DNA from: Ectothiorhodospira shaposhnikovii
GTDB lineage: Bacteria > Pseudomonadota > Gammaproteobacteria > Ectothiorhodospirales > Ectothiorhodospiraceae
Direction: 5' to 3'
DNA length: 64,000 nt
Assembly: GCF_022227765.1 (NCBI RefSeq)
Contig: NZ_JAJMLZ010000004.1
Coordinates: forward strand, 186,001 to 250,000
A program made the position numbers and the translations under genes. Below the pieces are notes generated by a model. The model was not told where the DNA came from. It ran no database searches and saw nothing but the letters and a program-made list of their open reading frames with translations. Shown here piece by piece: positions 43,815 through 56,540 of the stretch; the stretch's first letter is position 1, and each line of letters starts with the position of its first letter.

Positions 43815-46800
43815 ATGCGATTCACTGATGTCTTCATCCGCAAGCCGGTGCTGGCCACGGTGGTCAGCCTGTTCATCCTGCTGCTGGGTATCCGGGCCGG
43901 CTTCGACCTGAACGTGCGCCAGTTTCCGGAGATCCAGAATGCGGTGGTTACCGTCACCACGACTTACATCGGTGCCGATGCCAACCTGATCCAGGGCTTC
44001 ATCACCACCCCCCTGGAACGGGAGATTGCCGCCGCCGAGGGGATCGATTACCTGGTCTCCACCAGTCTCTCCGGCGTCAGCACGGTGCAGGCCTATCTGC
44101 GCATGGACTATGATCCCAACGAGGCCCTGACCCAGATCGCCGCCCAGGTCAACAAGGTCCGTTCGGATCTGCCCCAGGAGGCGGAAGAGCCGGTGATCCA
44201 ATTGTCGGTGGGCGAGACCATCGCCGCCATGTACATGAGCTTCTATTCCGAGGTGCTCAGCGACAACCAGATCACCGACTATCTGGTCCGGGTGGTGGAA
44301 CCTCAACTGGCCACCCTGCCGGGGGTGCAGCGGGCCGAGATCCTGGGGGCACGGACCTTCGCCATGCGCATCTGGCTCGATCCGGAGCGGATGGCGGCCC
44401 TTGACGTGACCGGTGCCGATGTGCGCCGTGCCCTGCAGGCCAATAACGTGCTCTCGGCGGTGGGGAGCACCAAGGGCCGCCTCATCTCGGTGGAGCTGAC
44501 GGCGGAAACTGACCTGTCCAGCGCCGAGGGTTTCGAGCAACTGGTGGTTCGATCGGAGCAGGGCGCCATCGTCCGGTTGCAGGACATTGCCGAGGTGGAG
44601 TTGGGTTCCGAGAGCTATGACAGTTCCGTGAGCTTCAATGGCCAGTCCGCCACTTTCATCGGCATCGAGATCTCCCCGGATGCCAATGCTCTGGATGTGA
44701 TCGCCGATGTTCGACGGGTCTGGGAGCGGGAGATCGAGCCCCAGTTCCCCGAAGGCCTCAAGGGGGATATCGTCTATGACTCCACCCTCTATATCGAGAG
44801 CGCCATCCAGGAGGTGCTGATCACCATCGTGCTGGCGCTGGTAATCGTGGTGGGGGTGATCTATGCCTTCCTCGGTTCCATGCGCAGCGTGATCATCCCG
44901 GCCCTGGCGGTGCCCCTGTCCTTGATCGGCACCCTGTTCCTGATGTTGCTGATGGGGTTTTCCATCAACTTGCTCACCCTGCTGGCCATGGTGCTGGCCA
45001 TCGGCATCGTGGTGGATGACGCCATCATCATGGTGGAGAATGTCCATCGTCATATCGAGGAGGGCATGAAGCCGGTGGAGGCGGCCTTGCAGGGTGCCAG
45101 GGAACTGGCCTGGCCCATCGTTGCCATGTCCACCAGTCTGGTGGCGGTCTTCATTCCCATCGGCTTCGTCGGCGGCATCACCGGCACCCTGTTCGTGGAA
45201 TTCGCCTTCACCCTGGCGGCCTCGGTGATCCTCTCCGGCGTGATCGCCCTGACCCTCTCTCCCATGCTCTGCTCCCGCCTGCTCAAGCCCCATGGCGAGG
45301 GCGGCAAGGGGCGTTTCGAGGCCTGGCTCGATGCCCGCTTCGAGGGGCTTCATCGGCGTTACGAACGTCGTCTCCATGGTGCCCTGGATGATCGCCATGT
45401 GGTGCTGGTGTTCGGCTTCATCGTGCTGGTGTCCTGCTATTTCCTGTTCATCACCAGCAGCAGCGAGCTTGAGCCCCCGGAGGACCAGGGCTTCGTCTTC
45501 TCCATTGCCCAGGGGGATGCCCCCATGACCCTGGATCAGCTGGAGCGCAACACGGCGGTGATGAACCGGTATCTGGACGAGATTCCGGAACTCTCCAACA
45601 TCTTCATCATCAACGGTTTCGGCGGCGGTACCCATTCTGCGGTGGCGGGGTTCGTGCTGGCGCCCTGGGACGAGCGTGACCGCAGCACCCAGGCGGTACT
45701 GGATAACGACCTGCAACCCCGGCTGGAAGAGATCCCGGGTCTGAGCATCTTCGCGTTGGCGCCGCCATCCCTGCCCAGTGCCGGAGGTGGGGCTCCGGTG
45801 GAGTTCGTCATCCGCTCCACCGATCCTTCGGAGAACCTGCTGGAAGTTTCCCGGGAAGTGATCGGCCGGGCCATGGCCAGTGGCCGCTTCATCTACATCG
45901 ACGGTGATCTCAGGATCGACCGTCCCCGAACCGAGATCCATATCGACCGGGAAAAGGCCGCCCTGATGGGGGTGGATATGCAGACCCTGTCGGCGGATCT
46001 TTCCTCCCTGTTCTCCGGCGCGTTCGTGGGACGCTTTGCCCTGGATGACCGGTCTTACCGGGTCATTCCCCAGCTGCAGCGGGTGGATCGGCTGACGCCG
46101 GATCAGATCGAGGATCTCTATACCCGCAACCGGGACGGCGAGCTGGTGCCCCTGGATACCTTGATCACCCTGAAGGACTCGGTGCATCCCCAGCAGCTCA
46201 AGCGCTTCCAGCAGCTCAACGCGGTCACCCTGTCCGGGGTTCCCCGGCCGGGCGTGACCCTGGGCGAGGCCCTGGAGGTGCTGCAGGAAATCGCCGCCGA
46301 TGTCCTGCCGCCGGGTTACAGCGTGGATTATGCGGGGCAGTCACGTCAGTTCATGACCGAGGGCCGCCAGCTGGTGGTGACCTTCTTCTTTGCCCTGCTA
46401 GTGATCTATCTGGTGCTGGCGGCCCAGTTCGAGTCATTCAGGGATTCGCTGATCATGCTGGTGACCGTGCCCATGTCCATTGCCGGCGCGCTGCTGTTCG
46501 TCAGCCTGGGCCTGACCACCCTGAATATCTATACCCAGGTGGGGCTGCTGACCCTGATCGGACTGATCGCCAAGCACGGTATCCTGATCGTGGAGTTCGC
46601 CAACAAGCTGCAGGAACAGGGGTTATCCCGCCGGGAGGCAGTGGAAAAGGCGGCCGGAATCCGGCTCAGGCCCATCCTCATGACCACGGCGGCCACGGTG
46701 CTGGCCATGATCCCGCTCCTGATTGCCAGCGGCCCGGGCGCCGGTTCCCGGTTTGCCATGGGCTTGGTGATCGCCGCCGGCATGACCATCGGCACCCTGT

Positions 46801-46857
46801 TCACCCTGTTCGTGGTGCCGGCGGTGTATACCTATCTGGCACGGGATCGTGCCGGGG

Positions 46858-46874
<17 letters not shown>
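43815..46874 (+). CDS. RND multidrug efflux pump, HAE1 family
   Basis: A 1019-residue inner-membrane proton antiporter with twelve membrane helices and two large periplasmic loops. Proton-relay Asp401-Asp402 lie in GIVVDDAIIMVENVHRHIEEG. The N-terminus FTDVFIRKPVLATVVSLFILLLG and the stretch LTLIGLIAKHGILIVEFAN are typical of the MexW/VexD-like branch rather than AcrB proper. Its last 17 bases overlap the 3' end of the convergent kinase gene. Confidence 0.95.
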
Positions 46875-49001
<2,127 letters not shown>

Positions 49002-49005
<4 letters not shown>

Positions 49006-50174
49006 GGGACCCCTCCCTGTGCCATGTCAAGCAGGCAAAGCACGGAAGACTTGTTCATGAACTCCATGTAATCGTTTCCGGTATTGGCGATTTCGCCCAG
49101 TGTGAAGGCACCGAACAAGGGCATGCCGGCGCCGGCGCCCTCCAGTTCCCGGTGGATCCCTTCACCGAGAAATAACACCCGTGAAATACAGTCGATGAAC
49201 AGGGCCGGGGCGGCGGTGCCGTCGGTGCACTGTGATTCGGCGATGGCCCGGGCCTGGGTGGCGGCCTGGATCAGGGAGTCCGGGGTGCCGTTGAGCAGTC
49301 TGACGAAACAACCTTCCCGGACTTCTCCCACACACATCAGGGATTGATCGCCCACTACCATCAGCGGGTCGCGTACCACCATTTCGCTGTCCAGTTTGGA
49401 GATGCCGAAGGGATAGGCCTTGGCGATGTCGAAAAAATTCTCTCTGGTGATGTCCTGGCCGCCATGCTCCCGGATCATCCGGCGATACACCTCGAAGGCC
49501 GGCTGCCAGTCAAGGGTATGGATGATGTTCCTTTCCGACGAGGTGACTTTGAGGGTGTCGCTGATGGGCTCCCAGCCATGGGTGACGCCGATGCGGCTGA
49601 CCAGAGGGATGCGGGCCAGGACTGCGGTATCCCGGCAAATTCCGTTCGGTGTGATGATGCAGGGTTTCTTTTCAAAGCTCAGTGACCCGGCACCGCCGCC
49701 GACGAAATTGACATCCAGTCCGAAATGCAGGAACAGCGACTCGATGAGGGCGCTGATGCGGCTGGAGAAACCATCCAAAAACACGATAACGGTATTGTTC
49801 TCCAGTGCTTCTGGCCATGCGGCATGGGCCTGTGCAAGGTCCCGGTCAAGATCGGCATGGGCATCGCTGAGTCCATGCACCACGGCGATTTGTGCCGTGA
49901 CGGGCAGCCCGACCAGCAGGGTGCCGTTGGAGTAGGGTTTGCGCTCATGGATGATCTGCGGGAAAACGCCACCGAATACCGGTAACGGACACTCCCGGAA
50001 CAACCGGGTGGCACCCTCATGCGGCCAGTTGTCCTGATCGCAGCCCAGTACCATGATGCTCTCGACCCCGGGTTCCCGCGCCATGCGTTGCAGGCAAGGG
50101 ACAAGCGCATCGAGATGCCCGGTCGGTTCCATGTGAAAGTGGATGGTGTTCGTGATCATGGGATTGGTTTTCAT
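49002..50174 (-). CDS. FIST-domain sensory protein (NosP-like)
   Basis: A 390-residue soluble protein with FIST_N (about 20-215) and FIST_C (about 225-375) domains. Visible marks are VESIMVLGCDQDNWPHEG, FVGGGAGSLSF in the middle and PLFGAFTLGEIANTG at the C-terminus. Known FIST proteins next to hybrid kinases and c-di-GMP enzymes include the haem NO sensor NosP of Pseudomonas aeruginosa; the same genes surround this one (EAL protein 10 bases upstream, hybrid kinase overlapping downstream). Whether it binds haem cannot be read from sequence. Confidence 0.88.
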
Positions 50175-50184
50175 GGAGTGGTAT

Positions 50185-52233
50185 TCACGGAATGTCGGCG
50201 TCGGCGACGCTTTTCATGGTCAGACAGTGCTGCAGTTCATCGGCCCTGACGGGCTTGGAAATCAGGTAACCCTGTATCTCATTGATACCCAGTGCATCCA
50301 GATAGTCCCGCTGACGCTGGTTTTCCACGCCTTCGGCAATGGTCCTGAGGCCAAGGCCCTGGCTCAGGGCCGTCAGGGAACGGATGATGGCCCGGCTGTT
50401 TCTGTATTCGGTGATGTTCTCGATGAAGCTCTTGTCGATCTTGAGGGTGTTAAGCGGGAATTTCAGCAGGTATCCGAATGATGAGTAACCGGTACCGAAG
50501 TCGTCGATGGCAATATTGAATCCCATTTCCCTGAGACGCTTGAGGGTTACGATGGTGTCTTCAGGGCTGTGCATGGCGATGTTTTCGGTGATTTCCAGTT
50601 CCAGGCAACGGGCCGGGATGCCGTGCCGCTCCGTGCAGGCCAGGATTCGGTCGGCCAGATCCTCCTGTTCGAACTGGCGGGCGGACAGGTTGATCCCCAT
50701 GCGCAGATTGACGCCCTGGCGTCGCCAGGCAGCCGCCTGACGGCAGGCCTGCTCAATGATCCAGTCCCCCACATGCCGTATTCTGCCGGTCTCTTCCAGC
50801 AGGGGGATGAACTCGACGGGGGAGATGACGCCTCTCTGGCTGTGCTGCCAGCGGATGAGAGCCTCGACGCCGACGATCCTGCCGCTGGACAATTCCTGTT
50901 GGGGCTGGAAGACCATGAAAAACTCGTCCTTGTCCTGGGCAAGGCGCAGGTCGGTTTCCAACAGGATGCCCATGGCCTTGTTTTCCACCTGGCCTTGCTG
51001 ATGAAACACCAGCTTGGTGCCGCTTCCCAGACGGGCCTTGCGCTGGGCTTGCCGGGCCAGGAGCAGCAGGTCCTCGGCATTGGATCCATCCCGTGGGTAG
51101 ATGCCGGCACCGGCGGAGCACTCCACGAAGACGGCCTTGCCATTGATGAAATGCGCCTTGTCCAGGTGGGAGAGGTAAGCCTCGTGGGAATCCTCCATGG
51201 CCATGGCCACGCCGAAGGTGTCGGCTTCCAGTCGGCAGAGCAGGGTGCCTGGGGCGGCATGTTGCCGCAGACGCTGGGCGAACACCCGCAGGACATTGTC
51301 GCCGGCGGCATGGCCGAAGGCATCGTTGATGCGGTGCAGCCGATCGATGTCCAGAACCATGACCATCCATGGATCTTCTCCCGACCCCATGTCCAGCTGT
51401 TCCTGCAACAGGCGCAGGAACAGCCGTTCCTTGGGTAGGTTCGTCAGTTCATCATGCTCCACCAGATAGAGCACCTGATTTTCCAGTGCACGCAGCCCGG
51501 TCACATCCTGAAACGCGCCGACCATGGTGTCCTGGTCCGCGGATGGCTTGCCCTGCATCCGCAGGATGCGATGTCTGGCCCCATCTCCCAGCCGGACTTC
51601 CAGGTCAAGCCCTTCGTGATGATTCATGCTCAGTTCAAGCTGATTTTTCACCTCGCTCTGCTGCCCGGCATCCACCAGTGCGATGAAGTGATCGACACGG
51701 TCAGGGAGCGGCTCGCGCCACCCCAGCACGGCAGGAGCGTCTTCCGACCAGCGCATTGCCCCGGATTGCCGATGCAGTTGCCAGAATCCAAGCCTGGCCA
51801 ATCGGCAGGCACTTTCCTGTTCGGCTCGGGCCTGCCTTAGCACCGCTTCCCGCTCCGCACCGCCGAGTACATAGCGGACACGTCGGGATAGCAGGGTCGG
51901 GTTGATGGGTTTGGTCATGAAGTCCGTGGCTCCGGCATCGAAGGCCTCATCGATCGACTGGACATCCTCGGCGCTGGTCAACATGAGGATGGGAACCCAA
52001 GTCCCTTCATTATGGGCGCGGATGGCACGCACCACGTCGAAGCCGTTCATCTCCGGCATGGTCACGTCCAGCAGGATCAGATCTGGGCGGTGCCGTACAA
52101 AGGCCTCGACACCGCGCTTGCCGTTGTCTGCCTCAATGACCCCATAACCCTGACGAGAGAGACCGACCCGGATTACGAGCCGAATGGTGGGGTCATCATC
52201 GACGATGAGGATGTTAGAGATGGCAGCGGTCAT
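50185..52233 (-). CDS. Response regulator c-di-GMP phosphodiesterase (REC-PAS-GGDEF-EAL)
   Basis: A 682-residue protein: receiver (about 8-122, Asp in LILLDVTMPEMNG), PAS-like region (about 150-260), GGDEF domain in which the motif is degenerate (RLEADTF), and an EAL domain with GVEALIRWQH, NLSARQF, ELEITE and DDFGTGYSS intact. It should hydrolyse rather than make c-di-GMP. I use ATG 52233, directly before the receiver; ATG 52260 or a TTG at 52290 are alternatives. It is the first gene of the operon with the FIST protein and hybrid kinase. Confidence 0.9.
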   Translation of the reverse strand: MTAAISNILIVDDDPTIRLVIRVGLSRQGYGVIEADNGKRGVEAFVRHRPDLILLDVTMPEMNGFDVVRAIRAHNEGTWVPILMLTSAEDVQSIDEAFDAGATDFMTKPINPTLLSRRVRYVLGGAEREAVLRQARAEQESACRLARLGFWQLHRQSGAMRWSEDAPAVLGWREPLPDRVDHFIALVDAGQQSEVKNQLELSMNHHEGLDLEVRLGDGARHRILRMQGKPSADQDTMVGAFQDVTGLRALENQVLYLVEHDELTNLPKERLFLRLLQEQLDMGSGEDPWMVMVLDIDRLHRINDAFGHAAGDNVLRVFAQRLRQHAAPGTLLCRLEADTFGVAMAMEDSHEAYLSHLDKAHFINGKAVFVECSAGAGIYPRDGSNAEDLLLLARQAQRKARLGSGTKLVFHQQGQVENKAMGILLETDLRLAQDKDEFFMVFQPQQELSSGRIVGVEALIRWQHSQRGVISPVEFIPLLEETGRIRHVGDWIIEQACRQAAAWRRQGVNLRMGINLSARQFEQEDLADRILACTERHGIPARCLELEITENIAMHSPEDTIVTLKRLREMGFNIAIDDFGTGYSSFGYLLKFPLNTLKIDKSFIENITEYRNSRAIIRSLTALSQGLGLRTIAEGVENQRQRDYLDALGINEIQGYLISKPVRADELQHCLTMKSVADADIP

Positions 52234-52358
52234 TGATGACTCGATTCTGGTATCAGGCATGCCCGTGGCGAGTGGGTGCGGTGGTGGCAAAGATTGACTG
52301 AATATGCTTCGCTCAGGTTTTGCTGCGACGATTCACATGATGATCCGGAGACAGACCC

Positions 52359-53336
52359 ATGTCCTTTGTCATGCAGATTCAGAAAATCGGTGGTCCCGAG
52401 GTGCTGGAATGGGTCAGGTCACCCCCGGGGGAGCCGGGGCCGGGGGAGGTTCGTCTGCGTCAGACGGCGATTGGTCTCAATTTCATTGACATCTATTTTC
52501 GTCGTGGGCTGTATCCGTTGCCGAAGCTGCCGTGCGGTCTTGGCATGGAGGCGGCCGGCGTGGTGGAAGCCCTGGGTGAGAACGTGACCGGGTTGCAGGT
52601 CGGCGATCGCGTGGCCTATGCCGCGCCTCCTCCGGGTGCCTACGCTCAGAGGCGGGTCATGCCTGCCGACAGGCTGGTGCGTCTGCCCGAGGATATCCCG
52701 GACGACACCGCCGCCGCCATGATGCTCAGGGGCATGACTGTCCATTATCTGTTGCGGCGCACCTGGCCGGTGGCGGCGGGTCAGCATGTCCTGGTCCATG
52801 CCGCCGCCGGCGGTGTCGGTATCATGCTCTGTCAATGGGCAAGGCATCTGGGGGCCGAGGTGATCGGCATCGTGGGCAGTCCCGAAAAGGCCGATCTTGC
52901 TATGGAACATGGCGCGAATCACGTCATAGTGGGCGCCGGGGAGGGATTTGCCGACAGGGTGAGGGAAATCACCGACGGGCGCGGCGTGGACGTGGTCTAC
53001 GATTCGGTCGGGCGGGATACGTTCATGGGTTCGCTGGATTGCCTGCGACCGTTGGGCATGATGGTCAGCTTCGGCAATGCCTCCGGCCCCGTGCCCCCTG
53101 TGGATCCGGCCGTGCTGGCAGGGAAAGGTTCGCTCTTTTTCACTCGACCCAGCCTGTTTCATTACATTGCCGCCCGGGAAGACCTGGAATGGGCCGCCTC
53201 GGAACTGTTCGAGATGGTCAGGACCGGTGTGGTGGCAGTGCCCATTCATCAACGATACCCTTTGCGAGAAACTGCCCGGGCTCATGAGGACATGGAGGCC
53301 AGGCGCACCACCGGCAGCAGCATCCTGCTGCCCTGA
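52359..53336 (+). CDS. NADPH:quinone oxidoreductase (QOR, MDR superfamily)
   Basis: A 325-residue zinc-independent medium-chain oxidoreductase. ALGMNFIDIYFRRGLY-type N-terminal signature (AIGLNFIDIYFRRGLYP), the nucleotide-binding AAAGGVGIMLCQWA and VDVVYDSVGRDTF identify the quinone reductase subgroup that includes E. coli QorA. Lacks the cysteine ligands of zinc alcohol dehydrogenases. Monocistronic and divergent from the REC-EAL gene. Confidence 0.92.
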   Translation: MSFVMQIQKIGGPEVLEWVRSPPGEPGPGEVRLRQTAIGLNFIDIYFRRGLYPLPKLPCGLGMEAAGVVEALGENVTGLQVGDRVAYAAPPPGAYAQRRVMPADRLVRLPEDIPDDTAAAMMLRGMTVHYLLRRTWPVAAGQHVLVHAAAGGVGIMLCQWARHLGAEVIGIVGSPEKADLAMEHGANHVIVGAGEGFADRVREITDGRGVDVVYDSVGRDTFMGSLDCLRPLGMMVSFGNASGPVPPVDPAVLAGKGSLFFTRPSLFHYIAAREDLEWAASELFEMVRTGVVAVPIHQRYPLRETARAHEDMEARRTTGSSILLP

Positions 53337-53339
53337 GGG

Positions 53340-54083
53340 TTACCAGTTGCCGCCCAGCCCCATCCGACTGTTGCGAAGACAGCCCTGAAAGGCCAGCACC
53401 GAGCCGCCGGCATGGTGATCCCAGCAGGATACGATGGCGTCAAAGCAGGTTTCCAGCCGGCTTCTTTCTCCCCGGGCCCGCTGATGGCATTCGAAGGCCG
53501 CCCTGTCGGAGAGAGTATCCACGGTATGGTGGGTCACGGTCAGCGGTCCCTGGGCCAGTATCCACTGCATGGCTTGGCGGGCTCCGTCCAGGGAAAACTT
53601 CAGGGTGCGGACATCTCCCTGATCATCTTCCACCTTGAGGCGGATTTCACGTCCCTCCATCAAGGATTCCAGAAGGGGTGGCAGCGAGTGTCCGCGGGAA
53701 GGTTCCCAGACCGGCCATTCCAGGCTTTGAGTCCATGAACCCGAGGATGGATCGGGATCGATGGGGGCATCGGGATCCTGCTGGAGGGCATGCTTCCGAC
53801 AGGTCGTGTCCACATCGATTTCCGCTTCCAGCAAGCCATCCCTGATGTGAATGGGAGGCCCGCCATTGACCAGCAGGGCAATCTTGACCGGCCCATTCTG
53901 CGTCTGGCCCACCGCAAGTGCGTGGCCCTCGTCAGTGCGTGTATAGGCCAGCAGGGTCAGCGCCTGTTCTCCGGACGGCTGGCTGTAACTGATCCACCAG
54001 TCCTGGAATCGCTCTGCGGCGAAGGCCGGTAGGCCCGTCGCCATCAACAGACAGGCAATCAGCATCTTCGTCGGCAACGGCAT
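53340..54083 (-). CDS. Exported hypothetical protein
   Basis: A 247-residue protein with a clear signal peptide (KMLIACLLMATGLPAFAA, cleavage about residue 23). The mature part has a beta-rich N-terminal half and a C-terminal region with four cysteines (FECHQ, ETCFDA, SCWDHH, GCLRN) that could form disulfides in the periplasm. AGGAG lies 8 bases before ATG 54083. I do not recognise a family. Convergent with the quinone reductase gene, only 3 bases apart. Confidence 0.75.
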   Translation of the reverse strand: MPLPTKMLIACLLMATGLPAFAAERFQDWWISYSQPSGEQALTLLAYTRTDEGHALAVGQTQNGPVKIALLVNGGPPIHIRDGLLEAEIDVDTTCRKHALQQDPDAPIDPDPSSGSWTQSLEWPVWEPSRGHSLPPLLESLMEGREIRLKVEDDQGDVRTLKFSLDGARQAMQWILAQGPLTVTHHTVDTLSDRAAFECHQRARGERSRLETCFDAIVSCWDHHAGGSVLAFQGCLRNSRMGLGGNW

Positions 54084-54346
54084 GGGATCGGCTCCTGATT
54101 GAATCCGGGGCAATGGTGAAGGGTTTTATATGAGCCGGCGAACTATCCATATGTCAACCATGAGTGCGGCGTGGATTTAGGTCGGGAAAGGCATCTTGAA
54201 AACAAGTAAAAAAGACCGAAGAACCTTGCAAAAATCGCAAATTGACATGCAGGCATCATGCGCTTCTGCTAATCTTCGCTGCAATGCAACATAAATCAGG
54301 TTCATCTGTCTGAACCAGTGAACCCAGCGACGATTGGAGGTTGCCC

Positions 54347-55123
54347 ATGACGACTCAACCCTTCTCCATGCAAGGGAAAACCGGCATCGTCACCGGTCTC
54401 GCCAATGCCGACAGCATTGCCTACGGCTGTGCCCGTGCACTGCACCAGGCTGGTGCCGAAATGATCGTGACTTATGGCCATCCCAAGGCCGAATCCCACG
54501 TCCGCCCTCTGGTCGGTGAAATGGGAGATCCGGAACTGATGCTGTGCGATGTGCTTGATCAGTCCCAGGTGGACGCCCTGTTCCAGCGCGCCGACGAACG
54601 TTGGGGAAAGCTGGATTTTCTGATCCATTCCATGGCCTTTGCCCCCCGGGATGATCTCCATGGTCGGGTGGTGGACTGCTCCTGGGACGGCTTTGCCCAG
54701 GCCATGAACATATCCTGCCACTCCTTCATTCGTCTGGCCCGTCAGGCCGAGCCGCTGATGAAGGAGGGGGGCACCTTGATCACCCTGTCCTATTACGGGG
54801 CCGAAAAGGTGGTGGACAACTACAACCTCATGGGGCCGGTCAAGGCCGCGCTGGAATCCAGCGTGCGCTACATGGCGGCGGAATTGGGTCCGCGGGGCAT
54901 CCGGGTGCATGCCATCTCGCCGGGCCCCATCCGTACCCGGGCGGCCTCGGGTATCCAGGATTTCGAAACCCTGGCCCGGGATGCCGAAACCCGATCTCCT
55001 CTGCGTCGTCTGGCTACCGTCAATGACGTAGGACAGTGCGCCGTTTTCCTGGCCTCCGGGGCTGGACAGTCACTGACCGGCAGCACCCTTTACGTGGATG
55101 CCGGCCACAACATAAGGGCCTGA
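54347..55123 (+). CDS. fabI: Enoyl-[acyl-carrier-protein] reductase FabI-type
   Basis: Short-chain dehydrogenase that completes each fatty-acid elongation cycle with NADH or NADPH. 258 residues. The FabI marks are GLANADSIAYGCARAL in place of the usual glycine motif, FLIHSMAFAP, and the catalytic Tyr and Lys in YNLMGPVK (Tyr-x6-Lys), then PGPIRTRAASGI. GGAGG precedes ATG 54347. It is divergent in sequence from main FabI proteins in places (SYYGAEKV), so a dedicated role with the downstream hydratase-Pta and ackA genes is possible. Confidence 0.88.
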   Translation: MTTQPFSMQGKTGIVTGLANADSIAYGCARALHQAGAEMIVTYGHPKAESHVRPLVGEMGDPELMLCDVLDQSQVDALFQRADERWGKLDFLIHSMAFAPRDDLHGRVVDCSWDGFAQAMNISCHSFIRLARQAEPLMKEGGTLITLSYYGAEKVVDNYNLMGPVKAALESSVRYMAAELGPRGIRVHAISPGPIRTRAASGIQDFETLARDAETRSPLRRLATVNDVGQCAVFLASGAGQSLTGSTLYVDAGHNIRA

Positions 55124-55126
55124 GTC

Positions 55127-56536
55127 ATGGACAAGAAAACCGATCTGGGTTACATCGAGAACCGTACCTTCGATGAGATTCGGGTGGGCGACGAGGCTGC
55201 CATCGAGCGCCGGCTCACCATGGATGACATCAAGCTCTTCGCCATCATGTCCGGGGACGTGAATCCGGCGCATGTGGACGAGGATTTTGCCAAGAGTTCC
55301 CGTTTTCAGGAGATCATCGCCCACGGCATGTGGGGCGGGGCGCTCATTTCCACCGTGCTGGGCACCGAACTGCCCGGACCCGGGACCATCTATCTGGGAC
55401 AGACCCTGCGGTTCCGGGCTCCGGTGGGCCTGGGAGACATCCTGCAGGTGAAGGTCAAGGTCCTGGAAAAGGATCCGGACAAGAACCGCATCAAGTTCGA
55501 TTGCCGGTGTACCAACCAGGAAGGTCGGGATGTCATCGAAGGGGTGGCCGACGTGCTGGCACCCACGGAAAAGATCCGTCGCCCCCGTACCGTGATGCCT
55601 CGGGTGCGCATGTCCGAGCGTGCCCGTCTGCATGAACTTCTGCATGCCGCCACCCATCCGGAGGCGGTGGACATGGCCATCGTGCATCCAGTGGATGCGC
55701 CTTCCATCCTGGGAGCCTATGAGTCTGCCAGGGCGGGCCTGATCCATCCCATCCTCATCGGTCCCGAGGATCGCATCCGCGCGGCAGCGGATGAGGCGGA
55801 GATCGACATCAGCGATTTTCGCATTGTCCATGTCCCTCACAGCCATGCCGCGGCTGAGCAGGCGGTGGCCATGACCCGTGCGGGCAGTGTGGGAGCGATC
55901 ATGAAGGGATCGCTGCATACCGATGAGTTGCTGCGGGAAGTGGTGCGCAAGGATGCAGGCCTGCGCACCGAGCGGCGTATCAGTCATGTGATGGCCTTCG
56001 ATGTCCCGACCTATCCTCGTCCGCTGTTCATCACCGATGCGGCCATCAACATCTACCCCTCCCTGGCCGATAAGGTGGATATCGTCCAGAACGCCATTGA
56101 TCTGGCACACGCGGTAGGTAATGAGATGCCCAAGGTGGCCATTCTGTCGGCGGTGGAGACGGTGAATCCCAAGATCCAGTCCACCCTGGAGGCGGCAGCC
56201 CTGTGCAAGATGGCTGACCGGGGGCAGATCACCGGCGCCCTGATCGACGGTCCCCTGGCCTTCGACAACGCCGTGTCCGAGGCCGCGGCAGCGACCAAGA
56301 ACATCACGTCACCCGTGGCGGGTCGGGCGGATATCCTGGTGGCTCCGGATCTGGAAGCGGCCAACATGCTCATGAAGCAGTTGACCTACCTGGCGGATGC
56401 AACCGGAGCCGGTCTGGTGGTGGGTGCCCGTGTACCCATCGTGCTCACCAGCCGGGCCGATGATGCCATCACCCGTATGGCCTCCTGTGCCCTGGCGTTG
56501 CTACTGGCGGATTATCTGAAGAAAAAGGTTCGGTAA
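55127..56536 (+). CDS. Bifunctional MaoC/PhaJ-type enoyl-CoA hydratase and phosphotransacetylase
   Basis: A 469-residue fusion. N-terminal hot-dog domain (about 13-145): SGDVNPAHVDEDF gives Asp44 and His49 with the spacing of the (R)-specific hydratase pair Asp31/His36 of PhaJ, and AHGMWGGALIS is the second half of the site. C-terminal PTA_PTB domain (about 165-465) shows GSLHTDELLREVVR, TDAAINIYPSLADK and PVAGRADILVAPDLEAANML. It should hydrate short enoyl-CoA and interconvert acyl-CoA and acyl-phosphate. It begins 3 bases after fabI and ends 4 bases before ackA. Confidence 0.92.
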   Translation: MDKKTDLGYIENRTFDEIRVGDEAAIERRLTMDDIKLFAIMSGDVNPAHVDEDFAKSSRFQEIIAHGMWGGALISTVLGTELPGPGTIYLGQTLRFRAPVGLGDILQVKVKVLEKDPDKNRIKFDCRCTNQEGRDVIEGVADVLAPTEKIRRPRTVMPRVRMSERARLHELLHAATHPEAVDMAIVHPVDAPSILGAYESARAGLIHPILIGPEDRIRAAADEAEIDISDFRIVHVPHSHAAAEQAVAMTRAGSVGAIMKGSLHTDELLREVVRKDAGLRTERRISHVMAFDVPTYPRPLFITDAAINIYPSLADKVDIVQNAIDLAHAVGNEMPKVAILSAVETVNPKIQSTLEAAALCKMADRGQITGALIDGPLAFDNAVSEAAAATKNITSPVAGRADILVAPDLEAANMLMKQLTYLADATGAGLVVGARVPIVLTSRADDAITRMASCALALLLADYLKKKVR

Positions 56537-56540
56537 CGGC

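Noticed and set aside
42498-46187. A 1229-codon open frame antisense to the RND adaptor and pump
   Set aside because: Same composition artefact; the plus-strand proteins have clear family motifs.
54242-54280. Sigma-70 promoter (TTGACA then TAATCT) upstream of fabI
   Set aside because: The elements are 22 bases apart; no acceptable minus-10 at 16-18 bases.
55667-56536. A separate pta gene downstream of a maoC gene
   Set aside because: The frame is continuous through both domains with no stop or start at the junction, so it is one fusion gene.
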